A DNA stretch of 64,000 nucleotides, taken from positions 14,933,001 to 14,997,000 of the forward strand of contig NC_060026.1 in the NCBI RefSeq assembly GCF_021134715.1, in the 5' to 3' direction. Under the pieces are notes generated by a model that saw only the letters and a program-made list of their open reading frames with translations, was not told where the DNA came from and ran no database searches. The stretch's first letter is position 1, and each line of letters begins with the position of its first letter. Below are positions 12,756 to 24,570 of this stretch, piece after piece. This DNA comes from Daphnia pulex (lineage: Eukaryota; Arthropoda; Branchiopoda; Diplostraca; Daphniidae). The translations under genes were made by a program, and so were the position numbers.

Positions 12756-13537
12756 AATTTCTTTAAAAGATTAAAAAAAGAAAGCTGCAACAACTTGAAA
12801 GAAAAAGTTCCGGCCTTTCACCCCAATTGTGAGACAAACAAACAACTAAATCAAAAACAAAACAAAAAATCCAAGCGTCAGAGACCCCATTCGACTTGTT
12901 TTGATGTTGTTGTTGTTGTTTACTTGGCCCTTATTTGGCGATATGTGCAAAAATGTAAGGGAAGGTTACGCAGGTCTCTCTCTCTCTCTCTTTTGTTTGC
13001 GTCACAGAGTGCGCGATTCTAACCCAAGGCAACAAGTTGTTTACAAAAGTTTCAATCTTTTTGGCTTGGTGCCCATTTTCAAATAAACAAGACCCCAGAG
13101 CGCGTCGGATCACCAAGTTTTTCCTTTTCGTTATTTAAAAAAAAACTTATGTAAAATACTCAATAAATTATTGAAATTCAAAACTTTTTATCGAGACTGA
13201 CGCCAACACGGTGTACTATTTTTCTTTCATTGAAATATTTTCCACAGCGGTCGAATTAATAAACAAAACACGCTGAAAAGAAAAACACAACAATTAAAGA
13301 GTACACATGAACCGAGAGAGGGCTGGAAGTGGCACATTTAAAACAAAAAAGCACAGGACCTTTTTTTGAGAATTGATGAACTCAGCAGGCAATCAGGGAC
13401 TTTTGATGTGATAAGACGTCATATTCAACCTTGGCCTCTCCAACAAACTCCAGGAGCCGGGGCATCAGTCTCGTTGGATTCCTCTTCTTCGTAATCGTTT
13501 CGGATGTTGTTTTTAATTCTTACAATTTCTCTGTCTT
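12756..13537. other. 3' flanks of convergent genes; CT microsatellite
   Basis: Contains the 3' ends of the zinc-finger gene (plus) and NOG1 (minus), with a short TC repeat near 12975-12990. No further gene is seen. Confidence 0.5.
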
Positions 13538-15505
13538 TTAACGGCGATCGGTTTTACCAATGCCGCGCTTGCCGGAGTAAAGATGTCTGGGCATCTTGAC
13601 TGCAATGTGTCGATCGGCTTCACCAGCCTTACCGAATTGATTCATCTTGCCCTGAGCTTTGTGACCCATCTTCTTGGCCTTGGCCTTGAGCTCAACGTTG
13701 CGGATGCCCGACTGGTCGCGCGGAGTGACGCGAGACGACGAGCTGACGCGTCCGGCAGAATCGGCGCGGGCCTTCTTGATGGGCGGACGGCTGGCCGAGC
13801 GCGATTTAGTGCGAGAGAAGTGAGCGCCACTCTTGTTGCTCATGTCGACGCCGAGTTCCTCGAACTCGGAGCGCAGACGGCTGACGGAACGCTCGCGCTT
13901 GCGTCCAGCGCGAGGCATCACGGGGGCACCTCCGCTGCGACCGATGCGACCCTCGATGGCGATGATGGCCTTCTTCTCGCGAATCTTGCCAGCTAACCGG
14001 TGGATCTCCTTCTCTTCATCGTCCATCTCTTCTTCCTCCTTTTCGTAGACTCCGGATTCAACCCGCAGCTCTTCCTCGCGCTCCAGCTCCTCCAGCTTGG
14101 CCATGATGTCAGGGTCGATGTAGTCGGCGATGTTCTTGCCTTCCCAGAATTCAGGAATGACGTCGTATTTGAAGTCGGCCGGAAGGTCGTAATTCTTTTT
14201 CAAATCCAGCGAGTAATCATCTTCCAGCTCAACCTCGAGATCGCGTTCCGTCTTCTTCTTGATCTTGGGTCCCTTCTCCAGACGTTTTTCAATCACCTTC
14301 TCGGGCACGAAGGCCGGACGTGTGCATCCGTCGCGAGGTTTAGGCAGAGCCACGTGCAGTCGGTTGAGAATGCCTTCCACCTTCTTGCTCTTGATCTTCA
14401 CCTCGATTCTGTGGGACAGCAAACGTTCGCAGGCTTCCGTTTTGACATTCATCACTCCTTCTTCGCTGAATGTCGACATTTCCATAACGGGGATGTCGTC
14501 ATTAATGAAACCTTGAATCAAGGCCTTTTGTTCAGGATTCAGCTCCTCCAGACGGATGACATCTGTCTTGTTCAGCACCACGAGCAATGGCTTGTTGGCA
14601 AAGAGAGGCTTGATGCTCTCAAAGAGTGCCACTTGCTGTTCGATGGTGTGACCACATTGCTCTGAAATGTCCATGACGTAGAGGATAGCAGCTCTCAGAT
14701 GGGCCAAGGCAGCAATGGCCTGCATTTCAATGGTGTTACGATCTTCAAGAGGGTGATCCAAAATTCCTGGGGTGTCCACCACCTGCCAACGCAGGTAGCG
14801 ATGATCAGTATGCCCGACAAAGAGCGACTTGGTCGTGAAAGCGTAAGGCTGGACTTCAACATCTGCCCTAGTGATCTTGTTGATGAAGCTGGATTTGCCG
14901 ACATTGGGGAATCCACAGATAAGCAGTGTCCGGGTATTTGGGTCAATGGAAGGCAGACGGGAGAGATGCTGCCTGACCTGCTCCAGATATTGAAGACTCT
15001 GCGCTTGCCTCTTCATGATGGTGGCCATGCGACCCAAGGCTGCCTTCTTGAGCTGCTTGCAGCGGTACAGGGAGTCACCGTACTTGAGAAGACGGACATA
15101 ATCTTTGGAGACATTGTCAATCAAATGCAGGGCAATGTTGATCTGACCAAGAGCTAATTTGTAATGATCCTTGTCGTAGAGAACATTCATCAAATCAGCA
15201 TAGAAGGGATGAATATCGTCCAGCTTGGGGAAATCGGTCAGAATGGTGGACAATTTGTCATGAAAGGTCTGCTGGGAAAACTTGACTTTGCGCATGTAGA
15301 ATTGACGGATACGAGAAATCTTGTACTGCTTGTGGACTACAGTTGGCGTCTTTCGTTGAGTTTTCGACAAGACGATGTCGATAAAATCCTGTGAAGTTAG
15401 CGAAACGTTAGCTGGCCCATCCAACAAGTAATGAAATATCTGCGTTTAATTTACCTTCGCCGTCGGAACGATGACAATCTTTTTGAAATTGTATTGCGAC
15501 GTCAT
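13538..15505 (-). CDS. Gtpbp4: Nucleolar GTP-binding protein 1 (NOG1/GTPBP4)
   Basis: GTPase needed for maturation of the 60S ribosomal subunit in the nucleolus. Two exons: 15505-15455 (17 codons, [10 protein letters not shown] start) and 15388-13538, separated by a 66-bp intron; 633 aa against 634 in human. The long exon has a methionine of its own, but the short first exon restores the conserved N-terminus and must be included. Visible parts: NOG1 N-terminal helical domain with [13 protein letters not shown], then the G domain with G1 GFPNVGKSS near residue 175, G3 DTPG, G4 NKTD, then a NOGCT-type segment with [11 protein letters not shown], and a basic Ser/Arg-rich tail ending [11 protein letters not shown]. 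Long open frames on the opposite strand are shadows of this gene. Confidence 0.97.
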
Positions 15506-15519
15506 TTTGTTGATGGTAA

Positions 15520-16155
15520 GAGTGTCGCACTATTGAAAATTACACGTTTTTCAGAGAAATTCTCTGAAATATTCAGCAATGGCGCAGCCCACTGCTCACA
15601 CGTGCAACGAAAAGAAAGAAGACACAAGAAAATCGGACATCTAGTGGTAGACTTTTATTCTCTTACTCTTTGCATCACTAGCGGCATCTATCAACATAAT
15701 CTGCATAGAATTTGAATCGAGTTTTTTAAATTTTTTACTATTCTTTTGCATCAAACTTACTATTCATGTATTCAAAGATTAAGAAAAACAAAAATAAGGA
15801 TAAATGTATTTACCGTTTACTTCATTTCAGCTCGAATATTTAGAAACGAAAGAAAAAGCTTTTATGCGGGAAACAAAATATACCACGATGGGGCTCAACC
15901 ACGATATTTAAGTGCATGTGAATCCCCGCTCCTTATCGTGCTTGTATATAATACAAAACAAATATTTGCACAACAGAATTTACAGCCAGGATCCAAAATT
16001 TAAAATGTCAGTTTTAATCAGCGGGTGAGTTTTTCAAATAAGATAATGTAATGTAAACTCGATGTAGTGTTTATACAAGGTATAAGAAACCGAGTCCTAT
16101 AAAATACGACGCAATCGTGCAACGCAATAGCTCAGTCTAAAAATTTGTGTAAAAA
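15520..16155. other. Divergent intergenic region
   Basis: Lies between NOG1 (minus) and the C1q gene (plus). It holds the promoters of both and no gene. Confidence 0.5.
16098..16105 (+). promoter_or_regulatory. TATA box of the first C1q gene
   Basis: TATAAAAT about 50 bp upstream of the ATG at 16156. Confidence 0.6.
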
Positions 16156-17285
16156 ATGTCTCGTTTCTCAGTCGGTGTCAGTTTGATATTCATTTTAGGT
16201 TGCGGCGCGATTTGTTCTTCCGCTTCTGCCACCTATTCCTTAGAAGACAAATTGAAAGAATTAGAATCGAGACTCGAAACGAAAATCGATTTATTAGAGT
16301 CTAAAAATAGAGAACTTGAAGAAAAGGTGACGCAACTGGGGACCCAATTAGAACGAAATGTAAGTTTCTAAACAGATTCATCTTGTTATTTTCCTCCAAT
16401 AGATTAAATACAATTTGATTTACACTAGAATGAAAGTAGAGACGAATTGGCTCTACAAGTTATCGAATTGAAAACTAAAGTTCAAGAACAAGACAAAGTT
16501 TTATCCGTCCTATTGAGAGAAAAGAAGGCAGATTCAGATGTTTCGATCAACATTAATAATCAATCACCCGTGGCTGTCAATGGATTGCCATCTTCGTGTG
16601 CAGATCTCAAAAGCATGGGCCACATCTGGAACGGATTTTATTCCGTTATGGGAAATACAACGATGGAATCCGTTTACTGCGATTTCACTAAACCCCCAAG
16701 CGATGCGGGTAATTTTGATTATTCTGCGTACTGTATGTTTTGTTGTAATCATCAATATTTTTTTAATATTTTTTATTATGATTTACTTTATTTGGAAAAG
16801 GTTTCCAAAAATGGATCGGATACAACGGCGTCAAATCAGCACCCGTCTATTTCCACGCTACGAGATCTTATAGTTTTAACACAATTGGACTCCCAATTAA
16901 CTACACTTACATACCGTTGAACGTAGGAAATGCTATGGATGGGGCATCAGGAATATTCACGGCCCCACGATCGGGAGTTTATTTCTTCGCCTTCACGGGA
17001 CAGGTGGAGTTTCCAGCTTCATCCTCGCCTGATCGTGTAGTGTTACAAGTTATGCTTCAAAGTACACAGAGTGAAGTCGGGAGGATTGCAGTTACAGAAA
17101 CCAACACCAACGCTTATCATAGGAGTTTACTAACTCTTCAGGCGACGGTGAACTTGAAATCAGGTGAACAAGTCTTGTTAAGGATTATCAACATTGATCC
17201 AGGAACTAATTTGAATGGCGACGGTTATCTCTGCACCTTTTTCACCGGTTTCCTGTTGGAGGAGGAAATTGCCGCGTCTGTTTAA
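16156..17285 (+). CDS. Secreted coiled-coil/C1q-domain protein
   Basis: Likely an extracellular lectin-like or immune-type protein; the ligand is unknown. Exons: 16156-16359, 16429-16708, 16801-17285, 322 aa. It begins with a signal peptide (VSLIFILGCGAICSS) and a heptad coiled coil from about residue 30 to 100. Next is a Cys-x-Asp-Leu ... VYCDF segment near 125-160 that resembles the start of fibrinogen-like and collagen C-terminal domains. The last exon encodes a C1q jelly roll (from FQKWIGY; YFFAFTG; LKSGEQV; FTGFLLEEE). It has no collagen Gly-X-Y repeat, unlike vertebrate C1q. Relatives lie at 43540-44598 and, fused to a protease, at 30832-33780. Confidence 0.88.
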
Positions 17286-17671
17286 ATTCGCGCGTTTTTA
17301 AATTCATTTTAACGTCAGCAAATCAATTGCCGAATATGAATTTACGAATAAGAATGCTTACTTTGCATCCAGATTTTTGTTTCAAGTCCGTATTAAATTG
17401 ATTATTTGTTTACCAACTGCAAAATAATAGGCGCAACCTAATTACAGATTTTCCCTACCCCATACGCATGCTTCTTATTACGTAATCCCATATGAATTGA
17501 GCCACAGACTTATTTCCATGACGTTTTCCTGGTGACATTCTTAACTGTTTTATTTTTTATTTCAGGCAATTTTGGGTAAATACAACAGTATGTGGTCAGA
17601 TAAAAATGGGAAATAATTTAAAGGGATGATTAACAAACTTCCTGAAGTAGCCACATTCAATTGTTAGTAGT

Positions 17672-19799
17672 TTATAATTTGATTTGGTAATATCTCAGAG
17701 AAAATCCAATATTTCCAACATTGGCTGCATCCCGCGTGTCGGTTACTGTCTCGTCGCTGTTGGTGTTGTAGATGATTCTGTACGGCTTACTCTTGGCTGA
17801 AATATAACCAAAACATTTAAAATAATCAGTTCACAATTAGTAGTATTCCAGTTGTTCTTACTGCAGACAGTCGTCGACATGTTGCTCTTGGGCAAAACAT
17901 TCAGTCTCTCGCCGCAGTAACGGTCACGTAAATTTGCCGGACTGTTTGGCAGGGCAGGATCGTGACCATTTGGAATGATCAAAAAATCGTTGTTGCAATC
18001 TCCCAGATTGGCTTGGCTGAAACCGGCTTGTCCAGCCGTACCGACTGACGCATCCGACCCGGTTAGACTGAAGGCTTTCCCCCCATTGGGCGTCACCGAT
18101 GGCGTAAAGCATAAAGTGGTATCAATCTGTCTATCACAATCAAATTCTCAACAATAAAATGTTGATATAAAATTTAAAAAAAAAAAAATAGCTTAAAAAC
18201 TTACACTTGCGTCAACTATTTCCCTTCTGAAGCAAATATGGTAATTTTGATTGGTAAGTTGGCGAGTGCTGTTATTGGTCGTGTCTGCCCAGTTGAACGA
18301 ATGCACTGTTCCCGATGGAAAGGAGAAATATTGAAGACAACCAAAAGGTGCTGCATAACCCGAGAAATTACATTCACAAATGTGTAATAAATATTTCCGG
18401 ATAATTTATAATTACCCAACAGGGAGTAGTCTGTGCAAGCTAGCATAGCAATTTTGATCCTCCATTCAAGATTTGGAATCAAATCGTTACCAAATTTGAA
18501 TGATAACAGGATATCAGACACTGGAGCCGGAACGTTTAAGTACACTTTTAAAATAACGGACATATAACTGACCCAGAATTTTGATAAACTTTTATTTTAT
18601 TTTCTTACTGTGCTGTCCTTTGTTTTCTCCGCATATGGGGGATACCACGGAATCTGTTCCGCCAACCAAGAAGACGTGGTTTGAGCAAACACTTTCAGAA
18701 TTCGGCTGAGCGATGTTAAATTTCTCAAAATCTAACCTGAATTTTTAAAAATCCCCCAAAAGTGTTAACTCACCACTTGTCAAAATTTAAAAAAAAATTT
18801 AAAATTTAAACCGAACTGACCGCAATTGGCAGATGGGTCCGCGCTGCTCCGCGGTCGCCGGATCTAATTTAACAGTGACAACGCAGGAAGAATCAGGATA
18901 GATGGTAGTGGGCGATCGCCAGTAGGTGTTGTTGTATTGGACAGTACCACTGCAAGTAGTCAACGTGTCTGTAAATGTATCCAATCAATGTCAAACTGAA
19001 ACCCACTAAAATATTTGTTTAAAAAAACAATTTTACTTGTGCAACAAACACCTCCGTTTGGGCAAGCTCCACTAGAGATTCCTCTTCTCATATTGCAATT
19101 GATTAGTGAAGCGCAATAGCCCAAGTCCCCAGATGCTGCGGTGCAACTGGTAAAGTCTCCTTGGATGAAGCTTCTCATTTGGGACAAACTGTTTTGCGGG
19201 TTCCCACCACTGAGAAGTGAGAGTCCGGCCAAAGATATTCCGATTGCTCCGCCGATACCGGTAATTGTAGTCACAAAATCGACGATTACATCGGTAAGTG
19301 CGATGCTGTCGGTATCGGACAGCTGTTTGCTTTGAGATTTATTTCCTAAAACTTGAATTGCAATTATTTATTTTAACATCTTTTATTGGGTCCGAAACCG
19401 CAAAATATTCAAGGGCAATGAAATACCTTTTAGATTGTTGTTGAGTTTCCATCGATTGCTGATTTTCAGTGGCGATCTCCCGCTGATTACGACCGAATTG
19501 TTTGTAACAAATTCTTTTCCACAAAAGATCATCAAGGTTATTGATCGACAGAAAAATTTATGTTATAAGATTTATTTACCTATCAGTGATTTAATGTTCA
19601 CAGGTACTAGACGGTTGTTTGAAATCAGTTGCCTTGGATAGTAGAGGAATTTGTGATGCCGGAACACGTTTGGCTGTAGAGAATTCGCGTTGAATCGATT
19701 GTAATCATCAAGAATGTGATTGTAATCGACGGTTTGCGACGGTATAGGAAACACGAAGATGAAAATCATCCAATTTCGAATAAAGACTGACAATGTCAT
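17672..19799 (-). CDS. Secreted CUB-domain protein
   Basis: Secreted protein of a CUB family common in crustaceans; role unknown. Exons (minus): 19799-19580, 19345-19037, 18968-18821, 18736-18609, 18567-18416, 18350-18205, 18126-17862, 17796-17672. A signal peptide is followed by a low-complexity region, a Cys cluster (CPNGGVCCTS), a CUB-like domain with GENKGQH, a joining part with CLQYFSFPSGTV, and a second CUB-like domain ending NTNSDETVTDTRD. All junctions fit except exon 4 to exon 5, where exon 4 leaves one base and exon 5 needs two. That is a possible one-base frameshift, assembly error or unusual splice. The start at 19799 is preferred over an in-frame ATG 18 bases upstream because it begins the hydrophobic signal. 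Confidence 0.75.
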
Positions 19800-19870
19800 T
19801 TCCTCTAGCGCTAGCAATTATACGAGGGTCTCCTCCTATCAATGCTCAATCACCGTCCGATAGCAGGTCC

Positions 19871-19878
19871 CTTTTATA
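19871..19878 (-). promoter_or_regulatory. TATA box of the CUB gene
   Basis: TATAAAAG on the minus strand about 75 bp upstream of the ATG at 19799. Confidence 0.6.
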
Positions 19879-20650
19879 TTCTCATTCGATTTGATTATTT
19901 CAATCTTTCCAATGAACCAGTTTTCTATCGCTCCGCCCTTTACAGATGCTAAAAATAAATCGGTGATGAAAGCGACGGTAAATCTAGTGAGGATGTTATC
20001 AGCTAAGCAATTAAAAAGATACACTATAGCTTTTTTATTTCTTTTCTTGAAGATTAATATTCACGGGGTCGTCGTCGGGAATAATAATAATAGACACCGG
20101 CATCTGATGTGTCCGTTTGCTCCCATTTGCCGCTGGAAATCGACTCAAAATAAAACTAATAACTGGTGGGGCAATTTGCATTCAGTTTTGGCATTTGAAG
20201 CTATAAGAAGCAATTGACCACCCGACCTTACAAGCTGTGAACGTGACTAATTTAAATGAAATGCTATTTCTGTATCAGCAATAAAGGTATTTGCAGCGAT
20301 TTCAATATGCAAATTAAATCGTTCGAGCACCTTCCGATGAACTCATTTGACTCACTATAGCGGAAACGGAATCTTGAATCGGGTTTTGAGCGGCCTTGCT
20401 TCAAATTGGCGCGCCGTAAAAAGGTTAAAAGTTCACAATCAAAATTATTATTTGACTGGCGTATAAGATTACGGATTTGCATTTAACGTCATTAAAAGCT
20501 TACAAGGATTCCCCGATAAAACAAGCACATTCGAAAACCCCTTCCTATTTTATTTGACTCGTAGGGTACTTTTACAGTGTATAACAATTTAGGGCCACTT
20601 TTATTTTGCACTGACTGGACGAAAACAGGGCTACACAAATTGTTTTTTTA

Positions 20651-21639
20651 TTAACAAGCAATCCACCACTCAACCGCACCAAATCCATGGACCCCACTTT
20701 TTTTTCCCATTCCGCTATGGGACCAAGAAATCTGAAATAATTCAGGCATATCCAGTTTTTTACTCCGGATTCACCTGTTTTTGCAGAATTTAAATATTCC
20801 CTGCCGTTCGGGAGATATTTAATGTTAAAGTTTGAGTTTTTTCAAATTTTAACAATTTTAGGGGGTCTTTGGCATCGCTTTTTGGGTAAATGCTAACCTT
20901 TAAAAACAAACAAATTCAACCAAAAGTTTGCTCGGCCATCCCTTAATACCAATCCAAAAGGAATTTACATTCCGAATTAGATTGGTCGAGTTATTCCCAA
21001 TCTAGTAAAGTGTAATTTTGACCAGTTTCCCACCCAGCCTAGTCGCCATTATTTATGACTCTCCCTCGCGTTCCTAGCGGATGACAGACGAAGCATACGA
21101 GTTCTCTACACCTCGGGCTTCATATTGCCGGCCACTAGACTATATGAAAAGGCCTTCAGTATGTCCCCCGGTCTAAAGTGAAGGCCAGGAAAGCGTAGCT
21201 TCGTCTGTCATCCGCTAGGAACGTGAGGGAGAGTAATAAAAAATGGCGACTAGGCTGGGTGGGAAACTGGTCAAAATTACACTTTACTAGATTGGGAATA
21301 ACTCGACCAATCTAATTCGGAATGTAAATTCCTTTTGGATTGGTATTAAGGGATGGCCGAGCAAACTTTTGGTTAAATTTGTTTGTTTTTAAAGGTTAGC
21401 ATTTACCCAAAAAGCGATGCCAAAGACCCCCTAAAATTGTTAAAATTTGAAAAACTCAAACTTTAACATTAAATATCTCCCGAACGGCAGGGAATATTTA
21501 AATTCTGCAAAAACAGGTGAATCCGGAGTGAAAAACTGGATATGCTTGAATTATTTCAGATTTCTTGGTCCCATAGCGGAATGGGAAAAAAAGTGGGGTC
21601 CATGGATTTGGTGCGGTTGAGTGGTGGATTGCTTGTTAA
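20651..21639. mobile_element. Fold-back element: 444-bp inverted arms flanked by TTAA
   Basis: The left arm 20651-21094 and right arm 21198-21639 are near-perfect reverse complements, with a 103-bp unique spacer. The outer ends are TTAACAAGCAATCC and its complement, so TTAA sits at both borders as for piggyBac-type insertions. There is no transposase frame. The arms differ by only a few bases, which implies a recent origin or ongoing homogenisation. Confidence 0.8.
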
Positions 21640-21743
21640 ATCATTCACCATTTAATTGCGAATCACAAGCTACGGTGGTAAACTGGGTCACGCAGAGCTA
21701 TACAACATATAGATTCAACCTCCTCTTTCTAAGTATATCGCTA

Positions 21744-23178
21744 CTAGTTACTATTTTCTGATTTCTGGAGAAATTGGTAGACGGAAGAAAAGTCTTTCTT
21801 GGCGTAGCCTCGAACAGTCATCAATCGATAGAGTTGGTGGGCAAGTGATCCCAGCGGGATCGCGGAATTGGAACGAGTCGCTGAATTCTGGGCGAGGCCA
21901 AGATCTTTCGTCATTAGGGCCGTTCCGAATCCCCCTTCATAGTTGTTTGAGGCTGGGACGTTTGGCAAGACACCAGGTACTGGATTGTAAATTTCACTGG
22001 ACCAGGAGCGACCGGAACTTGTGTTGATAATACTGCTCAACAATTTAGGATCCAGTCCCAATCTTAATCAATAGGAAAATAGACGATGGTTATTGTAAGT
22101 TTTAATGATTCCCAAGTCGGTAATTACCTAACGCCAAGATTCATGGCTTCAGCTGTTCCAACCATATTGATTGCCAACAACATGTTATTGCAAATTTTGG
22201 CGGCTTGGCCCGATCCTACTGGACCGCAGTACACAATGTTTTTACCAACATGCTCTAGTATCGCTCTGGCATTAGGAAACTGTTCTTCAGGTCCTCCAAC
22301 CATGAAAGTCAAGGTTCCAGCTTTAGCAGCCATCACACCTGCAAATAGCCATGAAAATGATGAATCACAATGATTTCATATTTAAAGTAAAGTTATTATA
22401 CCTCCAGAAACTGGGGCATCAATGAAAATCATTCCCTTCTTTTCAGCTAGAGCTGCCATTTCTTTAGAGACACTGGGATCTATGGTACTGCTGTCAATCA
22501 GTAAAGATCCTGGCTTTGCCGTCCTTTATACATGATTCAGAGTTATTTTAAGAAGTCCTGCAGTATTTATCTGTTTAAATATTACTGGAAGACACCATTT
22601 TCTCCCGCATATGCTTCTTGTACATGGCCGCTGTTTGGCAACATGGTAATGATGGTATCTGATTTTTCTGCCACTTCGGCAGGGTTATGGCCAACTGATG
22701 CTCCTGCATCTTGTAGTTTTGACATAGCCTCTGGATACACATCAAATACAGTTACAGAGTTGCCCTGAAATGAAAAACAACAACAATGAGGAATGTGGAA
22801 TTAATGAAACTACATAGTACAACAATAGCAATACCTTGTTTAATAAATTCAAGGCCATAGGTCCGCCCATGTTCCCGAGTCCAATAAAGCCAACCCGTTT
22901 GCCCGATCCATGATGGACTGTTGAACCTATTATTATTTCAAAAATACATTATTCGCAACACCATTCCTTAAAAATGTAACCAAATATACGCACTAGCAAC
23001 TACATGGTAATAAAAACCCTTTAAGATTCGATAGCTAAGTAGGCTTAATGTATTTTTATCGAGTACTAAAGTGCAGAGGAAATGATGGAAAATAAAACTT
23101 ACACGAAAATGAACGGTGTTTCCCGATTACTTTGATTAATACTGCGGCATTCCGGGTTACATTCGTTAACGCAGCCAT
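21744..23178 (-). CDS. Hibadh: 3-hydroxyisobutyrate dehydrogenase, mitochondrial
   Basis: Oxidises 3-hydroxyisobutyrate to methylmalonate semialdehyde with NAD in mitochondrial valine breakdown. Exons (minus): 23178-23103, 22926-22835, 22764-22586, 22523-22402, 22338-22128, 22062-21744, giving 332 aa against 336 in human. A basic amino end fits a mitochondrial presequence. The Rossmann dinucleotide motif GFIGLGNMG follows at about residue 40. Also present are the substrate-binding DAPVSGG, the catalytic-lysine segment GQAAKICNN, and the all-helical C-terminal domain with LGLDPKLL and [11 protein letters not shown]. All junctions agree in phase. Nothing looks damaged. Confidence 0.96.
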
Positions 23179-23513
23179 CGTCTTCTGCTTGTTTTTAGTG
23201 AATGGAATTTGTATGGGGAAGTTGGTCGTCTGTTTACACCATTTTCCAGCGCCCTCTATACTGGCATACAAATTTAGAAAAACGTAATCTCATTACATCT
23301 CTCTTATTTCAGAAAAGAAAACCAAGAAATTCTCTGGAGGAATTACTCAAAATTATTGAAAAAAGTTTTTTTTGCGTAATTTTGGGCTTACGTGCCGATA
23401 TCTAATTTACCGACAGGTGGCGTGTGACGGATAGCAACAAAGATTGTTGTTCGAAGATAAACATATACGAGTGTTAACCTTCACAGAGAGATCTTGTTTG
23501 CTTTACATTTACA

Positions 23514-24570
23514 ATGGACCACAGAAGCCATATGACATTAAGTATATATTTCATATAAATAGCCTACCAAATTTATGTGCATTGACGTTTTACGCATTTT
23601 GTAGTTGGTGCCGAAAGTCGGCTGAGTTTCGACGGAAAAACAGAACCTTCAAGTCCAATAGATAAAATTGGAATTGGTGACAAGACCCCGTTTTCCCGTT
23701 GTAGTAGTACCAGCAGCATTCACACTCTTTCTTCCTCTGCACAAAATACAGGTAGTTAACCAATTGATGGAATAGTTCGAATCACTTCTAAAGTTGTGTT
23801 TTTTTGTTTATAATTTTATAGATGATGAAGACAGTGATTGTAAAAGCACAAAAAGTTACAAGGAGAGAAGACGAGAGGCCCATACTCAGGCAGAGCAAAA
23901 GAGACGGGATGCTATCAAGAAAGGTTACAGCTCTCTGCAGGATCTAGTACCAACATGTCAGCAACAAGATCCAATCAGTGGATATAAACTGAGTAAAGCA
24001 ACAGTTCTTCAACGATCAATTGATTACATTCAGGTAAATTAGCCGCATGCATTCGACATCCTACCTTGAATAATGGTGTGGTTGCATGGGGTTTTATAGT
24101 TCCTCCAGCAACAGAAAAAGAAGCAGGAAGAAGAACTATCAGCCTTAAGAAAAGAGGTAATTGGTCTCCAGATCATGAAAAGTAACTATGACCAAATTGT
24201 GAAGGCAAACCAGACTCAGGCTGGACAATCTGAGAATAGAGTACCTGATGAAATGAAATTCCAATTGGTAATTCATTTTTAAAAAATCAGTCAGACTTTA
24301 TGTTTGTTACTTTTGTTTTATCTCTGTTTTACAGTTCCAAACTATAATGGAAAATCTTTTCCTGACATTTGATTCCATGGTCTCTGCTGCAAGCTTTGTT
24401 GACCTGTCGAGTAATGTCTTTTCCTGGGTTGAGGAGCATTGCAAACCACAGGTTCAAGTGTGCATTGGTCATATTTCTATTACACTTCTGATAATATTTT
24501 GTGTGGGCTGCAGAGTTTGAAAAACTTGGCAGTGAGTGTACTTCAGACGCTCGTGACTGGGTCCAATTGA
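23514..24570 (+). CDS. Mlx: Max-like protein X (Mlx), bHLHZip transcription factor
   Basis: Obligate partner of Mondo/ChREBP in binding carbohydrate response elements. Exons: 23514-23541, 23605-23751, 23822-24033, 24100-24267, 24335-24451, 24514-24570, 242 aa. A Ser-rich N-terminus leads to DDEDSD. The basic region AHTQAEQKRRDAI starts at about residue 75, followed by the helix-loop-helix (LVPTCQQQD loop, LSKATVLQRSIDYIQ), a zipper with LQIMKSNYDQIV, and the C-terminal dimerisation and cytoplasmic localisation domain with FSWVEEHCKPQ. All phases agree. The first exon is only 28 bp and rests on phase and context. This gene is the natural reader of the paired E-boxes near the G6Pase genes in this window. 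Confidence 0.93.

Noticed and set aside
13583-15394. Long plus-strand open frames (up to 221 codons) across the NOG1 region
   Set aside because: They lie opposite the highly conserved NOG1 coding exon and have no domain content; they reflect codon bias of the real gene.
23514-24570. Max or Mnt rather than Mlx
   Set aside because: The KKGYSSLQDLVPTCQQQD loop and the FSWVEEHCKPQ C-terminal domain are specific to Mlx.
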